Assembly: GCA_945957605.1 (NCBI GenBank)
Contig: CAMFLR010000011.1
Location: 124,001-188,000 of the forward strand
DNA from: an uncultured Isosphaeraceae bacterium
GTDB taxonomy: Bacteria; Planctomycetota; Planctomycetia; Isosphaerales; Isosphaeraceae
Direction of reading: 5' to 3'
Length of the DNA: 64,000 nt
Of this stretch, positions 45,014 through 55,100 are shown piece after piece. The position numbers and the translations under genes are program-made. The notes beneath the pieces were generated by a model that was not told where the DNA came from, did not search any database, and saw only the letters and a list, made by a program, of their open reading frames with translations. Within the stretch, counting starts at the first letter, position 1, and the number at the start of each line of letters is the position of its first letter.

Positions 45014-46516
45014 TCAAACATGCGTTTTTTCTTGCGGTTCGTGCTTTGGTGCGCTGGGCCGGCGGATGTTTTGGAACAACCATTTTCCAGTGTCAGAAAC
45101 TTGTCGCGCAAGACGGCCGATCTTGGATCGTTGTGAGAGCCGGTGTAGGTGGCGAATGATCGACGCACGTTTGGCGCGAGGATATTGAATCGCCAGGGCG
45201 GGTAGGAGCACTTGCAGGCGCTCGGGCCAGGTCTGCGGCCTGGGGTCGATTGCGACAATTTCCGTGACGATCGGCGGCATCACTGCGCGAGCGGCGTCGA
45301 GTCGGGGGCGGTCGACTGCGAGCATTGCCACCAGGAGCGGCGGGCGTTCGAGCGAGGGATGTTCCACGTACCAGCGGTCCCATTCGGCCGCGAATGCTGC
45401 ATCGGCAGCGAGGGTGCCTTTCCGGTCGTCAACCCAGAGCAAAACCAGGTCGGCCTCGACGGCTTTTTCCACCGCGTGGCGTCTGGCCGATTTGTCGCGC
45501 GAGGACTCGTTTTCTATGGTCGCATGGTATGCCGGAGCGGCAACCCAATTGGCATCGATGAGATTTTCGAGCAAATCTTCACTGAGCCCCGTCCCGCGGA
45601 GCCGCGCGATGAACATGTCTCTGTCGTCGCGCCGGATCGTTTCAATCGCATCGACGAGTTCCTCATGACCCGATTCGCGTGTGCCAACCACGGCGATGGT
45701 GAGCGGCCCTGCCTCGCTCGTCGACTCGACTGGCTCGCCTCCCATCTTGCGCGATAATGCGCGGTATTGCTCGGCACCGATCACAAGCCGGCCGCTATAT
45801 AGCTCGATCAGGTGGATTCCCAGACGGTTGACGTATGCTTCGTAGAACCAGAGAAACAGGTTCTGCTGCATCGTTTTCCACGCAGGCTTGATCATCAAAT
45901 GCTGCGACGCGAGCCGGGAAATGCCTGTCAGTGGGTTGAACAATGGGAGAATGTAGCTATAGAGACTATTCGCCTTGTTGATGTATCCTGCCGCCTGCAC
46001 TGCGGTTTTCCAGTGACCAGCAGTGACGATATCACCACCGGGAATCTGGCGGCAGAGACGGTTCAAATCTTCGGCCGCAAGCTCGAGCGCGGTGAGAAGT
46101 TCAATAATCGGCACATCATGAAGCGGCTCTTCGCTGAGCGGATGATAGTGCTTCGCCAGCCGGCGCGCCAGACGCTTGCCCGTATCGATGTAAAGGTCGG
46201 CGTTTTGAAGCGCCTCAACGGTGACGATTTGCGCCTTCTCTGTTTCTTCTTCGACAATCTCCCACGCCTGGCGATCGATCGGTGCGAATGTCGAGGGAGC
46301 GTCCCAGTTGATCGGCGGGAGAATCGGGCGTTCGGTTTTGGTCCACTTCGCCGCGAGGTAATAAAACACCGCGCCCGCTACTAAACCGGCGAGACCTGCG
46401 AGTGTCGCGGGAATCCAGCCTTTTTGAAACAGCCAGAGAAAACCAAGGCCAACATAGACCGCGTACGGGCCGATGAGCAACGTGACAAGGACCCACGTTT
46501 TCCACGACTTCAGCAC
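45014..46516 (-). CDS. GTPase-related membrane protein with degenerate P-loop
   Basis: 500 residues, GTG start. Two N-terminal transmembrane helices (about 8-30 and 36-56) and a long helical region to about residue 255 precede a Ras-like G domain beginning LTIAVVGTRESGHEEL at 272-287. The position corresponds to the Walker A of Era/YeeP-type membrane GTPases, but the GKS/T lysine is absent. A DLVLLWVDDR strand is the probable remnant of the Walker B/NKxD region. It therefore looks like a pseudo-GTPase. It is alone on the minus strand. Confidence 0.72.
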   Translation of the reverse strand: MLKSWKTWVLVTLLIGPYAVYVGLGFLWLFQKGWIPATLAGLAGLVAGAVFYYLAAKWTKTERPILPPINWDAPSTFAPIDRQAWEIVEEETEKAQIVTVEALQNADLYIDTGKRLARRLAKHYHPLSEEPLHDVPIIELLTALELAAEDLNRLCRQIPGGDIVTAGHWKTAVQAAGYINKANSLYSYILPLFNPLTGISRLASQHLMIKPAWKTMQQNLFLWFYEAYVNRLGIHLIELYSGRLVIGAEQYRALSRKMGGEPVESTSEAGPLTIAVVGTRESGHEELVDAIETIRRDDRDMFIARLRGTGLSEDLLENLIDANWVAAPAYHATIENESSRDKSARRHAVEKAVEADLVLLWVDDRKGTLAADAAFAAEWDRWYVEHPSLERPPLLVAMLAVDRPRLDAARAVMPPIVTEIVAIDPRPQTWPERLQVLLPALAIQYPRAKRASIIRHLHRLSQRSKIGRLARQVSDTGKWLFQNIRRPSAPKHEPQEKTHV

Positions 46517-46607
46517 TGGCCACCACCTGTTGATCGCAACGTGAAATCCCAGCCCTTGAAACCGACTCCGCTACTTCCAAGTTCGGAAAACCGCGCGATT
46601 GCTTGGG

Positions 46608-47837
46608 TCAGGGCCATTCGGAATCGCCAACGAGCGACTGCCTGAGTCCGCCGGGAAGCGTCGATCCGGCCGGCGTAATCAATTTTGCATAAACCGTGCC
46701 ATCAATCGTGTCGCTGATGAATCTCATGCTGCCGTCGCACATCAGCACATTCACGCCGCCCTTGTGATAACTGTTTGGGTACGGAAGTTCACTTTCGAGC
46801 CCGAGATCGAACCCGCCGTTGATTCCTTCAAGCTTATACTTCGATTTGCTCGAAGGTTTCGCATTCGCCCAGGCGGGCGCGTCGGATTGCGTGTTCGCTC
46901 GAAGCGCCGAGCAATCGCCATCGGGGCAAACCTTGTCGGAGGCAATGAAGCCAACCACGTTGGGGTGTGGTGTCGCCCAGTTGATCGCGTTCCTGGGTCC
47001 AAACGGAAGGCGCGGGCTGTAACCGGCGTTGACGTTCTCAGTCGCGAGAATCGTTTGGCTCGCACCGTCGACGATCGAGTTGGGCGTGGTTTTGCGATCC
47101 CAGGGAAACTTACCGGTGGAGGTTCCCAGAAACATCACGCCGGTTTGTGCGGCGATGTCGATATTCGCGATTGGATCTCGCAAGCCCTTGCCGGTCCAGT
47201 CGGGCCCTTGGGTTGTGGAAAGTTGCGTCGAGCCGAGCGCGGTGTAGCCGAGGTTGGTGTCAGCCACCCAGCGTGAAAAGCCAAGATTGACGACGTAGGA
47301 CAGGTTTCCCTGGCCGGGCGCATACGTTAAGTCTTCAGGACAAAAAAGAATGCCGATCGCCCTGCTGGCCACAAGGAAGTTTCCGGTATTGCCATTTGCC
47401 GGAACCGGAGAGCACCAGGCTCTGTCGAAGTTCCAGGCATTCGCGAGTTCCACGGAATCGATATAGGGCAGAACGTCGACGACCCAGCTATGCATCGCGC
47501 CGTAATCGCGTGGGACTGCTGTGGAATTCACTCCCACGCCGAACTGGCCGTTAAACGCCGAGTAGATGGACGATTCGGAAAGTTTGGTGGGAATTTTCGT
47601 ACCGTTCTGACCGTCGCCCTCGTAAAACGTCGCGGCGTTGGGATACCAGCCTTTGGTGGTTTGAAAGGCGTTCAGTCCGAGTCCGACTTGCCGTAGGTTG
47701 CTGGCGCACTGCATCCGGCGGCCGGAACCATGACGCGGAGGTTGCAGTGCAGGGATAACCAGCCCCGTGAACACACCGATCATGGAAATAATCACAAGCA
47801 AATCAACAAGCGTTATGCGATGTCGCGAAGTATCCAT
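46608..47837 (-). CDS. DUF1559 prepilin-like protein, divergent
   Basis: 409 residues. The N-terminus MDTSRHRITLVDLLVIISMIGVFTG is a prepilin-type helix in which Asp (LVDLL) replaces the usual Glu after the cleavage site. It then follows the DUF1559 pattern: CASNLRQVGLGLNAFQTTKG, a middle with ILFCPEDLTY, and the end HKGGVNVLMCDGSMRFISDTI (H-x9-DG). ATG at 47837 is chosen with AAGGA 7-8 bases upstream; the frame is open to 47975. A divergent copy, so processing may be altered. Confidence 0.88.
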   Translation of the reverse strand: MDTSRHRITLVDLLVIISMIGVFTGLVIPALQPPRHGSGRRMQCASNLRQVGLGLNAFQTTKGWYPNAATFYEGDGQNGTKIPTKLSESSIYSAFNGQFGVGVNSTAVPRDYGAMHSWVVDVLPYIDSVELANAWNFDRAWCSPVPANGNTGNFLVASRAIGILFCPEDLTYAPGQGNLSYVVNLGFSRWVADTNLGYTALGSTQLSTTQGPDWTGKGLRDPIANIDIAAQTGVMFLGTSTGKFPWDRKTTPNSIVDGASQTILATENVNAGYSPRLPFGPRNAINWATPHPNVVGFIASDKVCPDGDCSALRANTQSDAPAWANAKPSSKSKYKLEGINGGFDLGLESELPYPNSYHKGGVNVLMCDGSMRFISDTIDGTVYAKLITPAGSTLPGGLRQSLVGDSEWP

Positions 47838-47970
47838 AATGCATTCCTTGGGAGGGCGGAAGCACCGGTGGTCTCTTCTCAATCTATTAGACGCGATCGC
47901 GGTCGATTTCGCCAACGGATGGCAGTTATCTTGCCATTCGCTCACGAATTCATCGGACCAATTCAATAAA

Positions 47971-48000
47971 ACCATACTTAAAACATGTCACGATATTCAA
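47971..48000 (-). promoter_or_regulatory. Candidate promoter for the second DUF1559 gene
   Basis: Minus-strand TTGAAT (48000-47995), 18-base spacer, TATGGT (47976-47971). Start near 47964, about 125 bases before the ATG. Confidence 0.45.
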
Positions 48001-48249
48001 TTAAGTTCTTATTCATGATGGGTTTCTGGAACACCACCCGGAGACGAATTGGCTCCTCGCCCTGGCGGGGAACGACGGGCCCTGGAGAGCGAGAACCAAT
48101 CTGAGAAGTCCGTCTTTTTGGCACTGGGGCCATTTGCCCCAGCCACCCCCTGCACTTCCTTGCAGATCGCAAATGACCACAGAGCGACCGAATCTGCGTG
48201 GCGACGCAGAGCATCGACACGAGAGCTATTTGTTTTCGATGAAGCAAAC

Positions 48250-48383
48250 CTGGCGGTGCATCTGCAAAAGGTCAAAGCGGAAGTGGCTGTGATATCCTCT
48301 TGTCGCGTCGCGACCGGGACGACGAGTCGTCCCGGCCACCCTGTTCCTTTTCGCACCCAATACCAAATGCGCAACTCTTCACG
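48250..48383. repeat. Dispersed palindromic element, copy B (partial)
   Basis: Shares TCCTCTTGTCGC...GCGACCGGGAC and GTCCCGGCCACCC with copy C, and CCCAATACCAAATGCGCAACT with the right end of copy A. The left third is diverged or missing. Confidence 0.65.
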
Positions 48384-48398
48384 CATTTGAACCGCCGC

Positions 48399-49316
48399 TT
48401 ACAAACTTTCCGCACCCGAGTCATCCGCGGGATCAAAGCCAAGAAACTCCGACGCTTCGGTCAGATCCCAGCGCATTCCGCGATTGTTCGACATCCCATT
48501 CGCAACCAGGAATTTCTTGTCACCAAGATCGGCTTCGATCGCGCATTCGAAGAGATTCACGAGGTCTTCGTTCGACAGCCACATCAAGCGTGCCCATTCA
48601 TGCGGCAAGGTCTCGGGGCGATTTTCGCCGCTCTGAATCCAGCCGAGCCGCAGGGCGATGAAGGTGATGTCGAACGCGTCGGCGAGGCTCTTGCCCAGGC
48701 GCTCGCCCATGAGCTTGGTGCCGCCATATGGGCTATCAGGCTTGGGAGCAAGGTCGACCGTGATCGGCATCTCGCCGATTTCGCGATAATCGCCCATCGC
48801 GTGATTCGAACTGGCGAACACGATCCGCTCGACGCCACCGTAAGCGGCAGCGTTGAGCACGTTCGCCAGCGCGTCCATGTTTGCGTTGACCAGTTCTTCC
48901 CAGGGCGAGAACTCGTTGGGGTTGCCGGCGAGGTGGATGACGGTGTCAACGTCGGTGAAGTGCGCGACCCAATCCATGTCCCACTCGCTCAGGTCGGCGA
49001 CGATCATTTCGTCGTCGTCGGGCGCGGCCGAGCGGTCGATCAGCACGAGGTCGTAGACGTCGGCAAACGCCGCGCGAAGCTTGCGGCCGAGGTTGCCGTT
49101 CGCGCCTGTGATCAGGACCGTGCGAGGGCTATCCTCGAAGTCGTCGTAATCCTCTTCCTCTTCGAGATCGTCTTCATTGAGCACGCGAAGACCCGACGTC
49201 AGGTCGATCACCGACGAGCCGGGATCCTCACGCGCGAGGGGATCGGTTGGCGTATCCTCGACCGGCGTGGCATCGGGATCGGACGATTCTTCGAGACGCG
49301 GATCGACGGTCGGCAT
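48399..49316 (-). CDS. NAD-dependent epimerase/dehydratase (extended SDR, uronate-dehydrogenase-like)
   Basis: 305 residues. Residues 1-65 form an acidic Asp/Glu/Pro-rich extension (EDDLEEEEDYDDFEDSP). The Rossmann domain starts VLITGANGNLGRKLRAAF, with DVDTVIHLAGNPNEF, the catalytic YxxxK as YGGTKLMGE preceded by SSNHAMGDY. This pattern is that of uronate dehydrogenase-like SDRs. It lies 128 bases downstream of the GH88 gene; together they could oxidise unsaturated or free uronic acids released from a polysaccharide. Confidence 0.82.
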   Translation of the reverse strand: MPTVDPRLEESSDPDATPVEDTPTDPLAREDPGSSVIDLTSGLRVLNEDDLEEEEDYDDFEDSPRTVLITGANGNLGRKLRAAFADVYDLVLIDRSAAPDDDEMIVADLSEWDMDWVAHFTDVDTVIHLAGNPNEFSPWEELVNANMDALANVLNAAAYGGVERIVFASSNHAMGDYREIGEMPITVDLAPKPDSPYGGTKLMGERLGKSLADAFDITFIALRLGWIQSGENRPETLPHEWARLMWLSNEDLVNLFECAIEADLGDKKFLVANGMSNNRGMRWDLTEASEFLGFDPADDSGAESL

Positions 49317-49444
49317 GAGGTCTTCCTTCGTGCTGGGCGCAATTCGATTCCGGAAGCATCGTCGATCGCCGCGCGTAACGCAAGCTCACGCCTCGCAAAC
49401 GACCGCGGCGATTCGATCCACACTCATTCCCGTTTATGCTCGAG

Positions 49445-50548
49445 TCAGCTTTCAACCGTACGAAGCGCTTTGGTCACCGCTTCGAGGAAGTAGTAATCGC
49501 CCCAGATGGTCGATTCATCCACGCCGAGTTTCTTGTGCACGTGATAGACGCCATGCAGCAGCACGCCTTCCCAGTCGGGCGTGGACCACGCCATGTACTG
49601 GTCGGTGCAGAGCGTGTCGAGCAGCGCGATTGCTGCGGTGCGATAGCGCGAGGATTGGGGATCGTCGGTGAGTTCGGCAAGATTCAGCAGTGCCGAAGCA
49701 GCGATTGCGCCGGCGGAGCTGTCGACAAACCGCTCGGGACCTTGCGGAACGTTGAAATCCCAGGGAGGAACTTCGCCTGGCGCGGTTTGCGAGAGATAGA
49801 AATTCGCACAACGTTCGGCCACTTCGAGGAATTGCGGGTCGCTCGTTAGCGTGTAAACGCTCGCGAAGCCGGAAATCGCCCAGGTCAATCCTCGGGCCCA
49901 CACAGACGTCTGGGCGTAGCCCTGTTGAGTGCTGTGACGCAGGAACGCGCCGGTGTTGGGATCGATGATCGCTTCCTGAGGCGTATCGCCGCCGGGCCGG
50001 ACGAGAATCTTCGCCGTCGTTTCACAGTGGGCGATAGCCTGGTCGTATAGCACCTGGTCGCCTGACGCGATCGCCGCGTGGAAGACGAGCGGGACGTTCA
50101 TCATGACGTCAATCAGCAAGCTATCGGCGCCGACGTGCGAGCGAAGGAATTTTCCCTTCGCGTTATACTGCGCGGCGAGTGACCGACCGGCGTTGGCGAC
50201 GACATCGAGAATCGCCGGATCTTGCGTGAGGCGATACCAGGGCAAATAGGCCGAAAGAAAGATGAAGCCGAGGTCGTGGGCCGAGCGATCGTGTTGCTTG
50301 CGCTGGAGGAGTCGCGAGTAATGTTCGGCCGAGGCACGCCAGTCGGGCGATTTCGTGTGTTCGGCGATGCGCCAGATCATTCCGGGGAAGAAGCCGGAGG
50401 TCCAGTCGGTCCAGACGTCGCCTCCGTGTTTCCAGCGCCCCTCTCGCGTGTAGCTGGGAATGTAGTCGGGAGTGCGTTCGATCGTCGCCTTGACTTGACT
50501 TGCGGCGAAATCGAAGGCTCGGCCGAGACGGAGGCGAAGGTCGCTCAT
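49445..50548 (-). CDS. Glycoside hydrolase family 88, unsaturated glucuronyl hydrolase
   Basis: 367 residues, predicted cytoplasmic because no signal peptide is visible. The (alpha/alpha)6 barrel pattern of GH88 is clear: WTDWTSGFFPGMIWRIAEHT, an Asp in a SAHDLGFIF loop (position of the catalytic Asp), SVWARGLTWAISGFA, then FVDSSAGAIAASAL and WGDYYFLEAV. UGL removes 4,5-unsaturated uronate from oligosaccharides made by polysaccharide lyases. GGGAG is 7 bases before the ATG at 50548; the frame is open to 50587. Adjacent to the SDR gene in the same direction. Confidence 0.9.
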   Translation of the reverse strand: MSDLRLRLGRAFDFAASQVKATIERTPDYIPSYTREGRWKHGGDVWTDWTSGFFPGMIWRIAEHTKSPDWRASAEHYSRLLQRKQHDRSAHDLGFIFLSAYLPWYRLTQDPAILDVVANAGRSLAAQYNAKGKFLRSHVGADSLLIDVMMNVPLVFHAAIASGDQVLYDQAIAHCETTAKILVRPGGDTPQEAIIDPNTGAFLRHSTQQGYAQTSVWARGLTWAISGFASVYTLTSDPQFLEVAERCANFYLSQTAPGEVPPWDFNVPQGPERFVDSSAGAIAASALLNLAELTDDPQSSRYRTAAIALLDTLCTDQYMAWSTPDWEGVLLHGVYHVHKKLGVDESTIWGDYYFLEAVTKALRTVES

Positions 50549-50700
50549 GCGCGGGCTCCCGAGAGGAAAGTGGGGGTCCGATTGCATCCGGGCGCGCGGG
50601 AGCGTGTCCCAACGCGCGAGATGCCGCTTCCGGGCTCGTATCTACTGCCGAATTGCATCGTAACTGCACATTTCTGTGCGTTTTGATGCGGAAAGAATGC

Positions 50701-51771
50701 TCAACCGATACCGCAAAGCACCCGCGCGTTGCGAATGTCGCGTGCGAACGGCTGCCAGTAATCGCCGCCGTTCAACGTCATCCACAACTCGCCAGACGCG
50801 AACGCAGCGGCCGCGAGGCTCGGCTGCGCGGGGTCGAAGCGAATATCGACGATCGCATCTTGATGCATGTTTTCGGGGAAACTTCGCAAAACGCGGGCCC
50901 AAGTCTTGCCGGAATCCTTACTTTCGTACAGCCCATATCCTTCAGTCGGCAACTGCGATTCGCCGCCGGAGCCGATGGGTGCAGCGCCGGCGAGCAGGAA
51001 GCTCGGCTCGTCTGGGCAAACTTCGATGGCGCGGACGAACGGTGCGGCTTCGAGCCCTTTGCTGCGATCTTCCCAAGTTTTGCCGGCGTCGCTCGAGAAC
51101 TTCACGCCCTGAGAGGTCGCCGCGTAAATCTGATCGGCCTTACCCGGAACTGCACGGACGGCAAGGACCTGCGACGAGAGCCCGTCGCAATGCGTCCAGG
51201 TCGCTCCCTCGTCGCCGCTGCGGAACAGTCCTTCACCGGCGACCGAGCAAAACCATGCCGATCCGCAGGCAGCCAGCGCGCGAACCTGCGGCGAGCCGGT
51301 AACCTTGACGGTGCCAAGCTTCGTCCAGCCATTGAGTTGCGGCGTGCGCTTCGAGGCCGAGACCGCGGTTGTCGCGGCCGGTTTCGATTTGGAAGCGAGC
51401 GACATCACCTTGCTCACGACGACGGGCGACACCTGACGCACAATGTCGAGAGCCGACGCATTGCGCGGATTCGAGCCCATCATCCGGCGGAAAAGACCGG
51501 CGTTCACGCCTGCGAGCAGGATCGACGCGGGGGTGCCGCCGACTGCCAGGGCCGACGGCTTGCCGGCCGGGTCGGGCAAGGTTACTTCTCGCCAGGTTTG
51601 GCCGTTGTTGCCGCTTTCCCAGATTCGGCCCGCACCGTCGAGTGCGGCCAGGAACCCAGCGCCGGGGGACGCAAGCCCAAGAACCGGAAGGTCTTGCAGG
51701 CTATGGAACACCGGCCAGCTATTGCCTTCAGCCCAGCGGTAGATTCCTTGGTCGGTCCCGATCAGCAGCAT
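50701..51771 (-). CDS. Asp-box (BNR) beta-propeller protein
   Basis: 356 residues, no signal peptide. At least five Asp-box-type motifs: ESGNNGQTW, RSGDEGATW, FSSDAGKTW, ESKDSGKTW and MTLNGGDYW, spaced by about 45-85 residues, so a propeller of roughly six blades (VPS10/sialidase-like or photosystem-stability-like). One Ala/Ser-rich insertion lies at about residues 115-150. Sialidase activity is not supported because the catalytic Arg/Tyr/Glu set cannot be identified. Its position next to the GH88 gene is suggestive only. Confidence 0.75.
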   Translation of the reverse strand: MLLIGTDQGIYRWAEGNSWPVFHSLQDLPVLGLASPGAGFLAALDGAGRIWESGNNGQTWREVTLPDPAGKPSALAVGGTPASILLAGVNAGLFRRMMGSNPRNASALDIVRQVSPVVVSKVMSLASKSKPAATTAVSASKRTPQLNGWTKLGTVKVTGSPQVRALAACGSAWFCSVAGEGLFRSGDEGATWTHCDGLSSQVLAVRAVPGKADQIYAATSQGVKFSSDAGKTWEDRSKGLEAAPFVRAIEVCPDEPSFLLAGAAPIGSGGESQLPTEGYGLYESKDSGKTWARVLRSFPENMHQDAIVDIRFDPAQPSLAAAAFASGELWMTLNGGDYWQPFARDIRNARVLCGIG

Positions 51772-52138
51772 GATTCTTCATTCCTAGCGGAGGATGAGCA
51801 GCGGCCTGCGTGGCGATCGAATGCATGCAAACAAATCGTCGCGTCGCCGGCATTCCCTTGGCCCCAACAGAATACCCTGTATGTATGGACTGGGCAAGGC
51901 GTCGATTGATACAAGCCGTGGCGGAAACGACGTGCGTCGCACTGGTTCGGAACGATGGTATCGACGTTCCGCCTGCTTGACATCGCTGAATCGTTGCTCT
52001 AAATTGATCGTCTTAATCCAGGTTCGAGGCGGGGACAGTCCGCGCGCAGCATACGGACTTCCAATCGTCGATTTGCGGGCGGGACGGCTCCGCCGCATCT
52101 AGCTGTCGCCGTTTCTTAATCCTCAGGTGCACCTTCTC
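51772..52138. other. Divergent intergenic region ahead of tex
   Basis: 367 bases containing a strong sigma-70 promoter for tex (51977-52005). No gene seen. Confidence 0.6.
51977..52005 (+). promoter_or_regulatory. Sigma-70-type promoter of tex
   Basis: Perfect TTGACA, 17-base spacer, TAAATT. Start near 52012, giving a leader of about 127 bases. Confidence 0.82.
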
Positions 52139-55100
52139 ATGGACAACCCGATTCAGGTCGACCTGGGCCGGATCGCGCAGGACCTTCAAATCCGGCGCGT
52201 TCAGGTTGAAAGCGTCGTCCAGTTGCTCGACGAGGGGAACACGGTTCCGTTCATTACGCGCTATCGTAAGGAACGAACCGGCGGGTTGAACGAGGTGGTG
52301 ATCCGGGAAATCCAGATCCGCGTGGGCCGCCTGCGCGAACTGGCCGAGCGGAAAGAAACGATCCTCAAGTCGATCGAGGCCCAGGGCAAGCTGACCGAAG
52401 AACTCGCCACCGCAATCCGCGGCGCCGAGAATCCCAAGCGCCTGGAAGACCTGTACTTACCGTACAAGCCCAAGAAGAAGACCAAGGCGTCCGACGCCCG
52501 CGAAAAGGGCCTCGAACCGCTCGCTCTCCGGATCTGGAATCGCGACGAGGCGCTGACCGATCTCAACGCCGCCGCAGCCGAATTCATCAATCCGGAAAAG
52601 GAAATCGAGACCGCCGAGAAGGTGCTCGAAGGCGTCGGCTTTATTTTGGCCGAGGCGATCAGCGAACTTGCCAACATTCGCGACGCAGTGCGCCGGGTGG
52701 TCTGGAAGACGGGCAAGATCGTCACCACGAAGTCGGATATTCCCGAGGGCGAAGGGCTCGAATACCGCGACTACTTCGCATATTCCGAGCCGATTTCGCA
52801 CATTCCGCCCCACCGGGTGCTGGCGATCAATCGTGGCGACAAGGAAGGCCCGCTTAAGGTCAAACTGGAAGTTGCCCGTCCCGAGCTGGAACAGGCGACG
52901 TTCGGTCAATTGCCGCTCGAAGGTCATCCCCAGGGCGACTTCTTCCGCAACGCGGCGAACGACGCTCTCGACCGTCTGCTCCTCCCGAGCATGGAGCGTG
53001 AAGTTCGTCGCGACCTAACAGAAGCGGCGGAACGTCATGCGGTGGATGTCTTTGCGCGAAATCTCCGCAGCCTGCTGCTCCAGCCGCCGATTCCGAAGCA
53101 AGTCGTGCTGGCGATCGATCCAGGCTTGAAGTCAGGTTGCAAGGTCGCGGTGCTCGACGGTTACGGAACGCTGCTCGAACATGGCGTGATCCATCCGCAT
53201 GCCCCCCAGAACCGCCGCCACGAGGCCAAGATCTACCTCAAGGATCTCGTCGGTAAGTTCAATGTGGGTGTGGTGGCGATCGGCAACGGCACCGCCTGCC
53301 GCGAAACCGAAGAGTTGATCGCCGAGATCATCTCCGAAGGAACCTATTTCCACACCAATCCCGGCGTGGAAACGATGGAAGGCCCTGGCGCACCTCCGGC
53401 CGCGCCTGCCCCTTCGGAGGAGACCCCGGCAGCAGAACCTGAAGCCGCCGCGCCGGCTGAAGCCCCGGCCGCAAGTGAAGAATTACCACCGGTTTCTGGT
53501 GGTTCGCAGGAAGCCGATTCGCAAGCCGAACCTCCTGCCGCTGAAGCATCGGCGGAGCAAGAGAGCCCGCCGGAACCGGTTGCCGCCGAACCCGAACCCG
53601 AAGCCGCTCCTGCCGCTGAGGAACCGGCCGCGCCGAGTGCGGAGTCGACCGAAGAAGCTCCTGCCGCGGAATCGACCGACGCTCCCGCGGCGGCAGAGTC
53701 GACCGAAACGCCGGCTGCCGCGAGTGGTGAAGCTCCTGCCCAACAGAAGAAGGAAGGCCGGCCACCCAAGCAGAAGGGTGAGCCGCGGCCGCCCAAGCCC
53801 AAGCTGCCCCCGCCGCCGCCCAAGCCTCACACCGCCGACGGCCAGCTTGCCCAGCTTGCGTACGTTATCGTAAACGAAGCCGGCGCGAGCGTCTATTCGA
53901 CGAGCACAATCGGCCGTGAAGAGTTCCCGGACTTCGACGCGACCCTCCGTGGTACGGTCTCAATTGGCCGTCGCCTGCAGGATCCGCTCGCGGAACTGGT
54001 CAAGATCGAGCCGCAGAACATCGGCGTCGGCCTTTACCAGCACGACGTGAATCCCAAGCAACTCAAGGAATCGCTCGAAGCAGTGATTTCGAGTTGCGTG
54101 AACTTCGTCGGCGTCGATCTTAACACCGCAAGCATTCCTCTCTTGCGGCACGTGTCGGGTCTCAATCAATTGACGGCGCGACGGATTGTCGATCGCCGCA
54201 AGGAAAAGGGCCCGTTCACCAAGCGCGAAGAGCTGACGGAAATCGAAGGTGTCGGCCCGGTTACGTACACACAGGCGGCGGGCTTCCTGAAGCTTCCCGG
54301 CGGTGAGAATACGTTCGACCGCACCTGGGTGCACCCCGAAAGCTATGGCATCGCGGCGGCTGCGCTCGAGAAGATGGGCTTCGCGCCCGACATCATCAAT
54401 CAGCGTGACCGGTTGCCCGAACTGCACGAGAAGATGAACGCGGTCGACCTGCCCGCGCTCGCTCGCGAGCTCGAAGTCGGCGAGCCGACGCTGCACGACA
54501 TCTTCGAGGCTCTCGCCCGTCCCGATCGCGACCCGCGCGATGACTTGCCCAAGCCGATCTTCAAGAAGGGCGTGCTCAAGCTTGAAGACCTCAGCGCGGG
54601 CATGGAGCTGAAGGGAACGGTCCTGAACGTCGTCGATTTCGGTGCGTTCATCGACATCGGCCTCAAGGATTCCGGCCTGGTCCACATCAGCCAGCTCGCG
54701 AATCGCTACATCAAGAGCCCGCACGATGTGGTGAGCGTCGGCGACGTTGTGACTGCCTGGGTCATCGGTGTCGATAACGAGCGTAAGCGCGTGTCGCTAA
54801 CGATGGTTCGGCCTGGTACCGAGCGCCCTCGCACCGAGCGTGGTCCGAGCGGCGGCCGCGGCCGTGGACCTGGCGGCCCGCAGCAGGGCGACCGTCGCGG
54901 TGGTCAGCAAGGTCAGGGTCGCTCATCCCGTCCCAGCGTTCCCCCGTCACCGCAGTTGCAGGCACCTCCGGCAGGATCGCTTCCGGCTGGACAGGGACAT
55001 GGTCCCGGTGACGGTCCTTCACACCGTCCGAGTGGCGATCGTGGTCCCGGCGGTCCGAATCGCGGGCCTGGCGGTGGCCGTGGTCCCGGAGGTCGTGGTC

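Larger units (their letters stand above)
47838..48398. other. Long intergenic region with repeat element
   Basis: 561 bases between two minus-strand genes. It holds a promoter candidate for DUF1559 (47971-48000), a hairpin CTGGGGC/GCCCCAG near 48124-48142 and the partial palindromic element copy (48250-48383). A 125-codon minus-strand ORF spans it but its start half is repeat sequence. Confidence 0.55.

Noticed and set aside
48009-48386. 125-codon minus-strand ORF
   Set aside because: Starts inside the palindromic repeat; shares its peptide with the 63.4-kb copy.
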